Source: Desulfovibrionaceae bacterium (lineage in GTDB: Bacteria; Desulfobacterota; Desulfovibrionia; Desulfovibrionales; Desulfovibrionaceae). Taken from it: a stretch of DNA of 64,000 nucleotides. The notes under the pieces were generated by a model. The model did no database searches, was not told the origin of the DNA, and saw only the letters and a list, made by a program, of their open reading frames with translations. The stretch lies in assembly GCA_015709205.1 (NCBI GenBank), contig JACCQO010000008.1, forward strand, positions 1 to 64,000, given 5' to 3'. Below are positions 33,394-42,747 of the stretch, one piece after another (the stretch's first letter is position 1; each line of letters begins with the position of its first letter). Made by a program: the position numbers and the translations under genes.

Positions 33394-33500
33394 GGCGTTT
33401 CGGGTTGAAGGTTTCCGGAACCACGGGACGATCGGCCGCCCGCGTTCCCGTTCTCCGGTGCGGAGAGGAAACGTGAGGGCCGTCGAACGGCCCACACCGG

Positions 33501-34301
33501 TCAGGACGTTTCCGGCCGGGTAACGTCGACCACCCGCAACCGCAGGGTCATGAAGTCGAGGACCACGTATTCCGGCGCGAACACGGGGGGCCGCTCCACC
33601 AGGCCCGTGTCGGCCAGAAAATGGGCAAGCACCTCGTTGGCCAGCAGGGCGTTGGCGGCCAGCCCGCCGATGGCCGTGGTCGCCACCGTGCCGGACGACA
33701 GGCCCTGCCGGATCCGTTCCAGGGCCGGAGCGCTGAAATGGCGTTGCATGGCCGAAGGCAACAGCCCTCCCCCGGTGTCGCCCTGCATGGCCATGCCCCA
33801 GAATTCGTCCGCCTTCATCCCGCCGGGCGCGAAGTTGACCATGATCGCCCCGAAGCCGACGGCCCCGCAGGTGAAGACCGGAATGCCGTGCCGTTCCTGC
33901 AGGGCCGGGGTCATGCGCTTCACGTCCTCCCCCTTTTCCGCGTCGATGACCGCGACGTAGGCGTCCGCTCCGGCAAGGAAGTCGTCGAGGTTCCCGGCAT
34001 CGACGCCCTCGGGATACGCCGCCACCTCCAGGCCGGGATTGATGGAGCGGGCGAGCTCGACGTACACGTCCAGCTTCGGCCGATCCATGGTGGCGCCGAA
34101 GGCCGCGGCCTGGCGGTTCATGTCCGGCGGATCGAAAACGCCGTTCTCCGCCAGCCGGAACCGGCTCGCGCCGCAGCGGACCAGGGCGAGAAACGCCCCG
34201 CCGCCCACGCCGCCCAGCCCGGCAAAGGCGATCTCCCTCTCCCTGAGAATGGCGAAACCGCGTTCGCCCACGATGGGACGGGTTCTGCTCAGAAAATCCA
34301 T
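33501..34301 (-). CDS. ThiF/E1-like adenylating enzyme
   Basis: 266 residues. The nucleotide-binding motif GLGGVGGGAF (about residues 27-36), followed by the acidic residue after strand 2 and PDMNRQAAAF, corresponds to the G-x-G-G-x-G and N-R-Q signatures of the ThiF/MoeB/HesA/E1 superfamily. These enzymes adenylate the C-terminal carboxylate of a small protein or peptide. The two CxxC zinc motifs of MoeB/ThiF are absent. A Shine-Dalgarno GGAGG precedes the ATG. Lacking a ThiS/MoaD gene nearby, its target may be a peptide or small acid made by this cluster. Confidence 0.82.
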   Translation of the reverse strand: MDFLSRTRPIVGERGFAILREREIAFAGLGGVGGGAFLALVRCGASRFRLAENGVFDPPDMNRQAAAFGATMDRPKLDVYVELARSINPGLEVAAYPEGVDAGNLDDFLAGADAYVAVIDAEKGEDVKRMTPALQERHGIPVFTCGAVGFGAIMVNFAPGGMKADEFWGMAMQGDTGGGLLPSAMQRHFSAPALERIRQGLSSGTVATTAIGGLAANALLANEVLAHFLADTGLVERPPVFAPEYVVLDFMTLRLRVVDVTRPETS

Positions 34302-34465
34302 GTCGCCGCCTCCGGGCCGCAGCCGTTGACGTGTTGCGCGAACCGACGCTTGCCGTGTGGGCATGGACGGGCAAAGGCGGGATACGCGGAGCGCGCCGCA
34401 ATGAAGCCGCGGCGCGGCTTGCGCTTCACGTCCACCGGTTGCGTCCTTGTAGGAGAGATCGCCAT
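34289..34465 (-). CDS. Possible 58-residue basic peptide between the PP-loop and ThiF genes
   Basis: The ATG overlaps the PP-loop stop as TAATG and the stop codon lies inside the first codons of thiF, so the three frames are chained like translationally coupled genes. The peptide starts MAISPTRTQPVDVKRKPRRG and ends GCGPEAATWIF; it has 15 Arg/Lys, two cysteines and no signal peptide. In GC-rich DNA an open frame of this size can arise by chance, so I hold it as a candidate only. A neighbouring E1-like adenylating enzyme makes a peptide substrate conceivable. Confidence 0.35.
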   Translation of the reverse strand: MAISPTRTQPVDVKRKPRRGFIAARSAYPAFARPCPHGKRRFAQHVNGCGPEAATWIF

Positions 34466-35946
34466 TACCTGGCGCGTCCCTTGCCGTTACAGAGCGAAAA
34501 GCGCATTTCCCCGTGCTCCTCCAGGCTCCGTTCCTGCAGGCCGAGGTCGTCGAGCAGCGGGGCGAGCGGGGCGGGTTCCCCATGATACCCGAGGTGCTCC
34601 AGCTCGGCCAGCCCCTCCTCGCGGGAAATCAGGCCGAAATAGATGCCCGCGCTGACCTCGACGATGGACTGGGGGAAAAACGTGCTGCGCATGTTCCCGA
34701 ACCGCATGAACTGGCAGTGGTCCTTGACCGGTTCCAGGCGACAACTGGTGTGGAGCATCCCCTTGTGTTCGGGGGGCATTTCCCACGCCATCTCCTTCCT
34801 GATCAGCTCGCCGACCTCCCGCCAGGTGCTGTAGGCCTCGTTGGTCTTCAGCCTGCGCAGTTCGGGCACGATCAGGTCCGGATCCCTGCGGGCGGCCTCC
34901 AGGATCCGGTCGAGCCGGTGGTACAGCGGGGCGAGGCACCGCCGCACGGAGCGCTGGTACTGGAGGAATTCAGCGGTCATGGCGTAGGGCGAACGAGGCT
35001 CCGGGGCGTCCGCGACCATGCCGAAGAAGTCGAGGGTCATTTCCCGTTGGGAACGGGCCGGGACCTTGACGGCCTTCCCCGCGGCCTGCCCCGGGGCCTT
35101 CAACTCGCTCATGACGTAGCTGAACACGGCGAGCTGGACCTCTTCGACGCCCTGCATGATGAAGGGTATCCGCTCCTCCACGGCCACGGGGAAGAAAAGG
35201 ACGTGCGCCACGGTGGGGCAAAGGCACGGCACCCCCACGGCGGCGAACTGCTCCCGCATGGCCTGGCGGATCATGTCCCAGGGCAGGGTCCGCTCGATCA
35301 GCTCCACGGAGGGCAGCAGCCCGACTGCCCGGCGGAGATTTTCGCGGCAGGCGTCGTTGGTGTAGGGCATGTTCCAGGCCGCGGCCAGGACCCGCAAGCC
35401 GAGCTTCTTCGCCAGGAACCACAACAGATAGGTGGAATCCTTCCCCCCCGTGCAGAGCACCATGACGTCGAAGCGGGAGCGGGTGTTGGTGCGCGCCGCA
35501 GCGAGCAGTTCCTCTTCGGTGATGAAGTTTTGCGGACCGGCCGAGCCCCCCGCCCTTTCCGCCTGTTCGTAACATTGGCAGAACGCGCACAGGCCGTTTG
35601 CGTCGAATTCGAGGCCCGGGATGAGATGGTCGTCGTTGATGCACCGGACGCACTGTTGCCTGCGTTCCGGGGTCGCGGGTTGCCGGACGCTCGCCGCGTC
35701 GACGATGACGCCCTCTTCGACCAGGCTCGCGAACCCGGGATGCCCGGTCAAGGATTCCGGCAACGCGGAAAGGGCTCGGCCTCCGTCCAGCGCGGCGATC
35801 TCCTCCGCCAGTTCCGGCGCGACCTCCAGAACGGACCGGGTGTGCCGGGGGGGATTGCGGAGCCCGTAATAGACCAGGACGGGCTTGCCGTTGTCTTCGC
35901 GCAGTTGCCAGCGGTACTGCAGGGCGGGGCGGGCGGGAAGCGTCAT
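34465..35946 (-). CDS. PP-loop ATPase, N-acetyl-sugar-amidotransferase-like
   Basis: 493 residues. Central PP-loop LCTGGKDSTYLLWFL (about residues 167-181, the SGGxDS-type ATP pyrophosphatase motif) is preceded by a cysteine knot, CVRCINDD... and CAFCQC (about 118-147), as in the WbpG/PseA family. The first about 110 residues contain a short winged-helix-like stretch (LEVAPELAEEIAALDGG ... LVEEGVIVDA) that recalls PqqD-type recognition domains; this is only a similarity of pattern. The family adenylates a carbonyl or carboxyl and adds nitrogen or sulfur. Good AGGAGG site. Upstream of the ThiF-like gene in the same direction. Confidence 0.78.
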   Translation of the reverse strand: MTLPARPALQYRWQLREDNGKPVLVYYGLRNPPRHTRSVLEVAPELAEEIAALDGGRALSALPESLTGHPGFASLVEEGVIVDAASVRQPATPERRQQCVRCINDDHLIPGLEFDANGLCAFCQCYEQAERAGGSAGPQNFITEEELLAAARTNTRSRFDVMVLCTGGKDSTYLLWFLAKKLGLRVLAAAWNMPYTNDACRENLRRAVGLLPSVELIERTLPWDMIRQAMREQFAAVGVPCLCPTVAHVLFFPVAVEERIPFIMQGVEEVQLAVFSYVMSELKAPGQAAGKAVKVPARSQREMTLDFFGMVADAPEPRSPYAMTAEFLQYQRSVRRCLAPLYHRLDRILEAARRDPDLIVPELRRLKTNEAYSTWREVGELIRKEMAWEMPPEHKGMLHTSCRLEPVKDHCQFMRFGNMRSTFFPQSIVEVSAGIYFGLISREEGLAELEHLGYHGEPAPLAPLLDDLGLQERSLEEHGEMRFSLCNGKGRAR

Positions 35947-36076
35947 TGTTCCTCCTGATGCTGTGGTGGAAGTATTTCCAGCAGTATCCCCAAATCCGCT
36001 GGAGGTCATTCATAAGATTGCCGATTCGCCAGCCGATACGCACCATCCTGCGGGAAGGGGCCAGGAACGGGGCCGG

Positions 36077-37261
36077 TTACCGGCGGCGCAACCCTCCGGC
36101 CAGGAAGCCCGCCAGCAGCAGGCACGGCGCGAACCAGGCGAACAGGTGCGCCGTGGACGTACCGGCGGCCAACAGTCCCCCGGCCAGCACCGGCCCGAAG
36201 ACGTAGCCCGCATCCATGGTGAAGAGCATCAGGTTGGTATTGAACCCCCGCAGGGGCGGCGGGGATATCTCGAACATGGCCGCGTTGAGCTGCGGTACGG
36301 CGAAGCCCAGGCATATCCCGTAGGCCCCGGCCAGGACGAGGAGCGCGACGCCGCTCCCGGCGAGGCTGAAGAGGACAAAGACCGCCGCCAGGGCAAGCAG
36401 CATCGCCAGCAGCATGACGAACCGGTCGATCCGGTCCAGGAGCCTGCCGCAGAACACGCGCACGCCGACGGTGGCCGCCGTGGAGACGCTGAAGAACAGC
36501 CCCTCGTTGCGCATGTCCAAGACCGTCAGCCGGTCCTTCATGAAAAAGAAGACCACCGTGGTGGCGGTGAAGACCAGCCCGTTGGCGACCAGCAGCCGCG
36601 CGACGCCCGGCGAACGCAGGTCGGCCCGGATGTCGGCGAGGGTGGGACGGCGGCACGGTGCGAGGCCGTCGCGGTCCAGCAGGCGGACCCGACGGCGCAG
36701 GTACGGCAGCACGGGCAGGCCGAGGAGCAGCGCCGGGGCGAACAGGGCGTAGACGCGCGGCTCGCTGCCCGCCAGGGGCAGCAACCGCTCCACCACCGGG
36801 GGCAGGACGGCATAGGGCAGCAGCCCCGCTATGGCGAAGATGCCGAATCCCTGGCCGGTCCGGCCCGGGGGCAGGTAGGCCACCAGCAGCGTGGTCACGG
36901 AGGAGACGAGCAGGACGAAGCCCAGCCCGTGGGCGATCCGCACCAGGGCCAGGGCCCGGATGGAGTCGGCCGCCGCATAGGAGCACAGGGCGACCATGAG
37001 CAGCAGCAGGGCGACCGCGACCCCGGCCACGCCGTTGCGCACGGTGAGAAAGGGGCTGATCAGCGGCCTGAGCACCAGGGCCGTGCAGGGCTCGAGCCCG
37101 AGGAGCACCCCGCGCCACAGCGAGGGGATGCCGCGCGCCTTCAGATAGTCGTTCAGCCCGTAGAACAGGGAGATGTTGCAGAAGGCCAGAAAGGCGACCC
37201 CCATGAGGAGGCAGAACTCCGGGGTGAACAACGATTTGTCATTTCTGGCGAAAAGAAGCAT
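36077..37261 (-). CDS. MFS transporter
   Basis: 394 residues with about 12 hydrophobic helices and the MFS arrangement (LMGVAFLAFCNISLFYGLND at the start; VCGRLLDRIDRFV-type loop 8-9 basic motif). It resembles arabinose-efflux-type exporters. I start at MLLFARND because upstream in-frame codons give a basic, non-membrane stretch. Divergent from the 37405 gene and head of the minus-strand cluster; probably exports the cluster product. Confidence 0.82.
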   Translation of the reverse strand: MLLFARNDKSLFTPEFCLLMGVAFLAFCNISLFYGLNDYLKARGIPSLWRGVLLGLEPCTALVLRPLISPFLTVRNGVAGVAVALLLLMVALCSYAAADSIRALALVRIAHGLGFVLLVSSVTTLLVAYLPPGRTGQGFGIFAIAGLLPYAVLPPVVERLLPLAGSEPRVYALFAPALLLGLPVLPYLRRRVRLLDRDGLAPCRRPTLADIRADLRSPGVARLLVANGLVFTATTVVFFFMKDRLTVLDMRNEGLFFSVSTAATVGVRVFCGRLLDRIDRFVMLLAMLLALAAVFVLFSLAGSGVALLVLAGAYGICLGFAVPQLNAAMFEISPPPLRGFNTNLMLFTMDAGYVFGPVLAGGLLAAGTSTAHLFAWFAPCLLLAGFLAGGLRRR

Positions 37262-37404
37262 GGTTACGTGGCTCGGCAAGGGCTGCCCCGGTTCGCGGCG
37301 TTCGGTCGCACGGCCCTGCTTGCGAGTACCGCTTCGGTGGACCCTTTGTAAAGGCGTCCGGCCAAGGCGCCGCGTTTTCGTCAATTTCGCCAGCGAGGAT
37401 TTCC

Positions 37405-38721
37405 GTGAACACCTCCGCATCATGCATCCGTCTCCTGCTTCCCGCCGATGCCGCCTGGGTCGGGCTTGTCCAGGCCGCGGCCGAGCAGGCGGGCGCCGTC
37501 TTCGGACTGGACCGCGACAAGGCCCTGCGCCTGGTCCACTGCGCCGAGGAGCTGCTGCTGTTTCTCGCCTCGGCCGAGGCGGGCGACATCGAAACGACCC
37601 TCCGGCCCCTGTCCACCGGCGTGGAGATCGGGTTCTCCTTCGCTTCGGCCGACGTGGATCTCTCGGCCATGAACCTGGTCTCCGCCCCTTCTGCGGACAA
37701 GACGGACGGGCCGGGCGGGGACCGGTCCTCCCTGCCCCTGCTGCTGGCCTCGCGGATGTCCGACGGGTTCCGGGTGGGGCTGGAGGGCCGACGCATGGAA
37801 ATCGCCCTGCGGGTGGACAAGGCCTACCCCGAGCCCGAGCCGCTCCCGGCGGAGCGCGTCCGGGCGCAGGGGCGGCCGACCCTTTCCGCGGCCGGAGACG
37901 CGGACGCGCTGTTCGAGGCCTGCAGCGCCATCGCCGGGCTCTACCCGGCGCACGTGGCGCCGGCGTGGTGCGCCAGTCCGGGCCGGGCGGCGGACATGGT
38001 CCGGGCCGGGGAACTCTTCGCCCTGGAGGCCCGCGACGCGGCCGGTCGCCTGTGCGGGGTCGTTTTCTGGGAAATGCGCTCCGAGCGGAGCGTCGCCTTT
38101 TTCGGGCCCTACGACTTTTCCGTGGACGGCTCCGTGGCCGGAGATCTGGTCAACGCCCTGCTGCAGGCCGTGGGACGGACCGGGGCCAAGAACGTGTTCA
38201 GCGGCCTGGCCACGCGGCCGCTGGCCGACCATGGATTCGAGTTGCTGGCCGAACTGCCGTACCTGCTCGGGGATTCGCCGACTCCGGTGACGCATGCCGT
38301 CTGGGGCAGGATGCTCCAGGAGGATTTCGGCGCGACGGCCTGGACGCACCCGGGGTTCGCGGACTTCCTGCGCGGCCGCTACGACGCCCTGGATCTGGTG
38401 CGCGACCTGCGCCCGGTGCGCGAACTCGGCGAGGCGGCCCAGGCGGGGTCGGTGATCGGCGCGCGCCTGACCCCGGGCCTGGGCGAGGCCCTGCTCCACC
38501 CCGAGCTCAACGGTGCGGACATGGGCGACAATCTCGCCCGGCACGTCGCCGCCCTCGCGGCCGCGGGCTACCGGAACATCCTTTTCGAGATCGACCTGGC
38601 CAAGGGATGGCACGCCGCCCTGGGCGAACACCTGCTCCGGTGCGGGTTCCGGCCCGCACTCCTGCTGCCCCTCGGCGGGCAGTCCGACACCCTGGTCTTC
38701 CGCCATGTCCCTGCAGCTTGA
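37405..38721 (+). CDS. Fusion of HATPase-like N-terminus and GNAT-like C-terminus
   Basis: 438 residues. The N-terminal about 135 residues resemble RsbW/SpoIIAB-type ATP-binding domains (ALRLVHCAEELLLFLASAEA; SDGFRVGLEGRRMEIALRVD). The following about 300 residues look like tandem acetyltransferase-like folds (GRLCGVVFWEMRSERSVAFF; LARHVAALAAAGYRNILFEI). The last segment resembles the end of the GNAT at 32410-33393. Such kinase-like/acetyltransferase fusions occur in delta-proteobacteria, function unknown. Overlaps the aminotransferase start by 17 bases. Confidence 0.6.
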   Translation: MNTSASCIRLLLPADAAWVGLVQAAAEQAGAVFGLDRDKALRLVHCAEELLLFLASAEAGDIETTLRPLSTGVEIGFSFASADVDLSAMNLVSAPSADKTDGPGGDRSSLPLLLASRMSDGFRVGLEGRRMEIALRVDKAYPEPEPLPAERVRAQGRPTLSAAGDADALFEACSAIAGLYPAHVAPAWCASPGRAADMVRAGELFALEARDAAGRLCGVVFWEMRSERSVAFFGPYDFSVDGSVAGDLVNALLQAVGRTGAKNVFSGLATRPLADHGFELLAELPYLLGDSPTPVTHAVWGRMLQEDFGATAWTHPGFADFLRGRYDALDLVRDLRPVRELGEAAQAGSVIGARLTPGLGEALLHPELNGADMGDNLARHVAALAAAGYRNILFEIDLAKGWHAALGEHLLRCGFRPALLLPLGGQSDTLVFRHVPAA

Positions 38722-39814
38722 CCAACTCGTCCCGGAGCACATCCGGCTCTTCGATCCGTACCGGCCGAGCCCGCCGGACGCGGAACTGATGCGCCGCTAC
38801 GGCCTCGACCGCCTGCACCGGCTGAACAACAACGAGAACCCCCTCGGCCCTTCGCCCGCCGTGCGCGAACTGCTGGCCGGGATCGAGGCGGGCATCGTGC
38901 CCGTCTATCCCCACGGCGACAGCCAGAACCTGCGGGAGGCCCTGTCCGAAGTCCTGGGCCCGGACCGGTCGCGGTTTCTGGTCGGCAACGGCTCGTGCGA
39001 GCTGATTTCGAGCGTGGTGAAGGCGTTCTGCGAGCCGGGCGACAACATCGTCACCGCGGACAAGACGTTCGCGGTCTACGAATGGGTGGCGCGATTTTCC
39101 GGCATCGAGGCGCGCCTGGTCCCGCTGACCCGGGACCACGGCTTCGACCCGGACGCCATGCTGGCCGCCATGGACGGCCGGACCAAGCTCGTCTTCGTCT
39201 GCAACCCCAACAACCCCACCGGCGCCTACTGGAACGAGGCCACCATGCGCCGCTTCCTGGACGCGGTGGACGGGCGCTGCATCGTGGTGGCGGACGAGGC
39301 CTACTTCGAATACGTGGAGCGGCCCGACTATCCGGACTGCATCCGCCTGCTGGACGAGTACCCCAATCTGGTGGTCTTCCGGACGTTCTCGAAGATGCAC
39401 GCCCTGGCCGCGCTGCGCGTGGGCTACCTCTGCGCCGGGGAGGACGTCACCGACGTCATCGGCCGCGCGCACGTGGCCTATTCCGTGAACACCCCGGCCC
39501 AGCTGGCCGCGCGGGCCGCGCTGCTGGACCGCTCCCCGTTCGTCGAACGGACCCGGGCCATGGTCCGCCAGGGGCGCGAGGTGATCCGCGCGGCCTGCGC
39601 GGAGCTCGGCTTCGAGCACATCATCGGCGAGGGCAACTACGCCATGATCCGGACGCCGATCTCCGACACCCTGCTGCAGCGCAAGCTCCTGCGCCGGGGC
39701 TTTCTGGTCCGGACCATGACGGGCTTCCGCTTCCCGAACTGGATCCGCGTCAGCCTGGTGGAGCGGCCGGTGCTGGAGGAGTTCCGCGCCGCCCTGACGA
39801 GCCTGTTCCGGTGA
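38705..39814 (+). CDS. HisC-like class I/II PLP aminotransferase
   Basis: 369 residues. LNNNENPLGPSPAV (about residues 42-55), CNPNNPTGAYW (about 172), VADEAYFEY (about 196) and the PLP lysine in FRTFSKMHALAALRVGY (about 228) place it with histidinol-phosphate aminotransferase and relatives. A clustered position with GNAT, ThiF-like and PP-loop genes, away from his genes, suggests a specialised amine donor step rather than histidine synthesis. A few L-threonine-phosphate decarboxylases (CobD) also look like this and cannot be ruled out. Confidence 0.85.
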   Translation: MSLQLDQLVPEHIRLFDPYRPSPPDAELMRRYGLDRLHRLNNNENPLGPSPAVRELLAGIEAGIVPVYPHGDSQNLREALSEVLGPDRSRFLVGNGSCELISSVVKAFCEPGDNIVTADKTFAVYEWVARFSGIEARLVPLTRDHGFDPDAMLAAMDGRTKLVFVCNPNNPTGAYWNEATMRRFLDAVDGRCIVVADEAYFEYVERPDYPDCIRLLDEYPNLVVFRTFSKMHALAALRVGYLCAGEDVTDVIGRAHVAYSVNTPAQLAARAALLDRSPFVERTRAMVRQGREVIRAACAELGFEHIIGEGNYAMIRTPISDTLLQRKLLRRGFLVRTMTGFRFPNWIRVSLVERPVLEEFRAALTSLFR

Positions 39815-39944
39815 GGTTCGTCCGGTAGCCGGGCGTGGCCGTGCGGCCCTCCGGTGCCTTCCGCCCCGCCCCGGACGGCAGTGCCGGTGGACACGTCCGC
39901 TCCCGCCACTTTCGTAGCCCGGATTGTAGGCGGCGCGCCGGAAC

Positions 39945-39958
39945 GTACCGTTCCGTAC
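39945..39958. promoter_or_regulatory. AnfA-type upstream activator site (GTAC-N6-GTAC) before anfA
   Basis: GTAC-CGTTCC-GTAC, extended to a 9-base perfect inverted repeat (GGAACGTAC / GTACGTTCC, 39940-39963). It equals the published AnfA recognition pattern from Azotobacter. Its centre is about 118 bases upstream of the -24 element of the anfA promoter. Confidence 0.8.
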
Positions 39959-40068
39959 GTTCCCCGGCTCCGGCGTCCTCCCACCTCCGCAGGAGCGCTC
40001 CTAAAAAACATCAAGCGACTCGCCGTGTTGCTTTGCAGCGACCCGCGTCCGTTTCGGCCCGTCGGGGT

Positions 40069-40084
40069 TGGCATGGTCGTTGCT
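40069..40084 (+). promoter_or_regulatory. Sigma-54 promoter of anfA
   Basis: TGGCATGGTCGTTGCT fits the -24/-12 consensus TGGCAYG-N4-TTGCW at every position. The start codon of anfA lies 125 bases downstream. Confidence 0.85.
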
Positions 40085-40208
40085 GCCGGCAAACGGAAAA
40101 GGCGTAACGGACCGCGCAATGCAGCGCGCGGTCGCCATGGATTCGCCGGGCCGCATCTCCTTGGCCCTAGATTCTTGCCGCGGCCAACCCTCAACCGGAA
40201 CTCTCGCC

Positions 40209-41936
<1,728 letters not shown>

Positions 41937-41978
41937 TTCGCCGCACCGCCGGGTCTACCGCCTACCGGCCCGTGCCCC

Positions 41979-42641
41979 CTATTCCTCGCGGGCCTCGAAC
42001 GCCCCTTCCTTCAGCTTCCCCCCTGCGTCGAGCAGGCTCGAACAGTCCGGACAGGACGTGGTGCGCAAAAAGGCCTCCCGGTTCTCGTCGCGGCGGCGGG
42101 GCACGGGATACCTGGCGGGCACGCAGGGGATGCCCGCCAGCTCCCGCAGGTAGCCTTCGGGCAGCCCGTGCGCGCGCGCGCCGCACAGGATGTGCTCGAG
42201 AAACTCGCGGCTCGGCGGGAGCGGCTCCCCCAGGATGTCCTTTCTGTAGAGCACGGCGTCGGAGCGGGTCCCGTCCGGGGCGAAGACCTCGACCGGGCTG
42301 TGGAAATAGGAGCCCGTGCCGTTGAGGCGGATGTCCTGCCAGGCGTCGAGGCTGTCGGCGTCCGTGGGGCTCAGTTCGTAGAGCACGCCCCAGAGGTCGC
42401 GGCCCGGGGCCGGGACCACGGTTTCCATGCCGCCGTCCCAGAGCCAGGTGTGGCCGTGGAAGGCCAGGGCGTACCCCGGCAGCCGAGCGATCCCCAGGAC
42501 CACGGGGTGCAGGCAGCGCTCCCGCATCTGGTCCGGATGCATGTTCGGCCCGTAGGCGAAGTACCGGATTTTGGGCTTTTTGGGGGGCCGTACGCCCTGC
42601 CGGGCCGGGGCCGGGGCGAACAGGATCGCTTCGTCGCGCAT
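41979..42641 (-). CDS. Gamma-glutamylcyclotransferase-like protein at the end of the anf operon
   Basis: 220 residues. YFAYGPNMHPDQMRERC (about residues 27-43) matches the YGSNM nucleotide-like binding loop of the GGCT/AIG2 family, with LWGVLYELSPTDADSLD and the beta-barrel core following. The C-terminal about 50 residues add CVPARYPVPRRRDEN and a CPDC pair, possibly metal-binding. It follows anfK by 106 bases, across a hairpin, with an AGGAGG site. Relatives occur beside nitrogen-fixation genes in other bacteria; function there is not settled. Possible role in cofactor or homocitrate/glutathione chemistry is speculation. Confidence 0.75.
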   Translation of the reverse strand: MRDEAILFAPAPARQGVRPPKKPKIRYFAYGPNMHPDQMRERCLHPVVLGIARLPGYALAFHGHTWLWDGGMETVVPAPGRDLWGVLYELSPTDADSLDAWQDIRLNGTGSYFHSPVEVFAPDGTRSDAVLYRKDILGEPLPPSREFLEHILCGARAHGLPEGYLRELAGIPCVPARYPVPRRRDENREAFLRTTSCPDCSSLLDAGGKLKEGAFEAREE

Positions 42642-42663
42642 CGCTTTGTCCTCCTGCGGGTCG

Positions 42664-42706
42664 GGGCCGCCGAAAGCCGGGGTAGCCGGCCGGCTTCCGG
42701 CGGCCC
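42664..42706. other. Long hairpin between anfK and the GGCT-like gene
   Basis: 17-base arms (42664-42680 and 42690-42706) pair with one mismatch around a 9-base loop. No T run follows on the minus strand. It probably protects the nitrogenase mRNA 3' end or lowers read-through into the GGCT-like gene. Confidence 0.65.
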
Positions 42707-42747
42707 TTCGCCGCTGCCGGTGAAACGCCAGGGAGAAGACTCGGGGC

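Noticed and set aside
38705..39814. Assigning the aminotransferase as the histidine-pathway HisC
   Set aside because: No other his gene is nearby and the gene overlaps a GNAT-like fusion in a biosynthetic cluster; only the family is supported.
40068..40208. Upstream TTG start for anfA
   Set aside because: It coincides with the sigma-54 promoter at 40069-40084, so transcription would begin after it.
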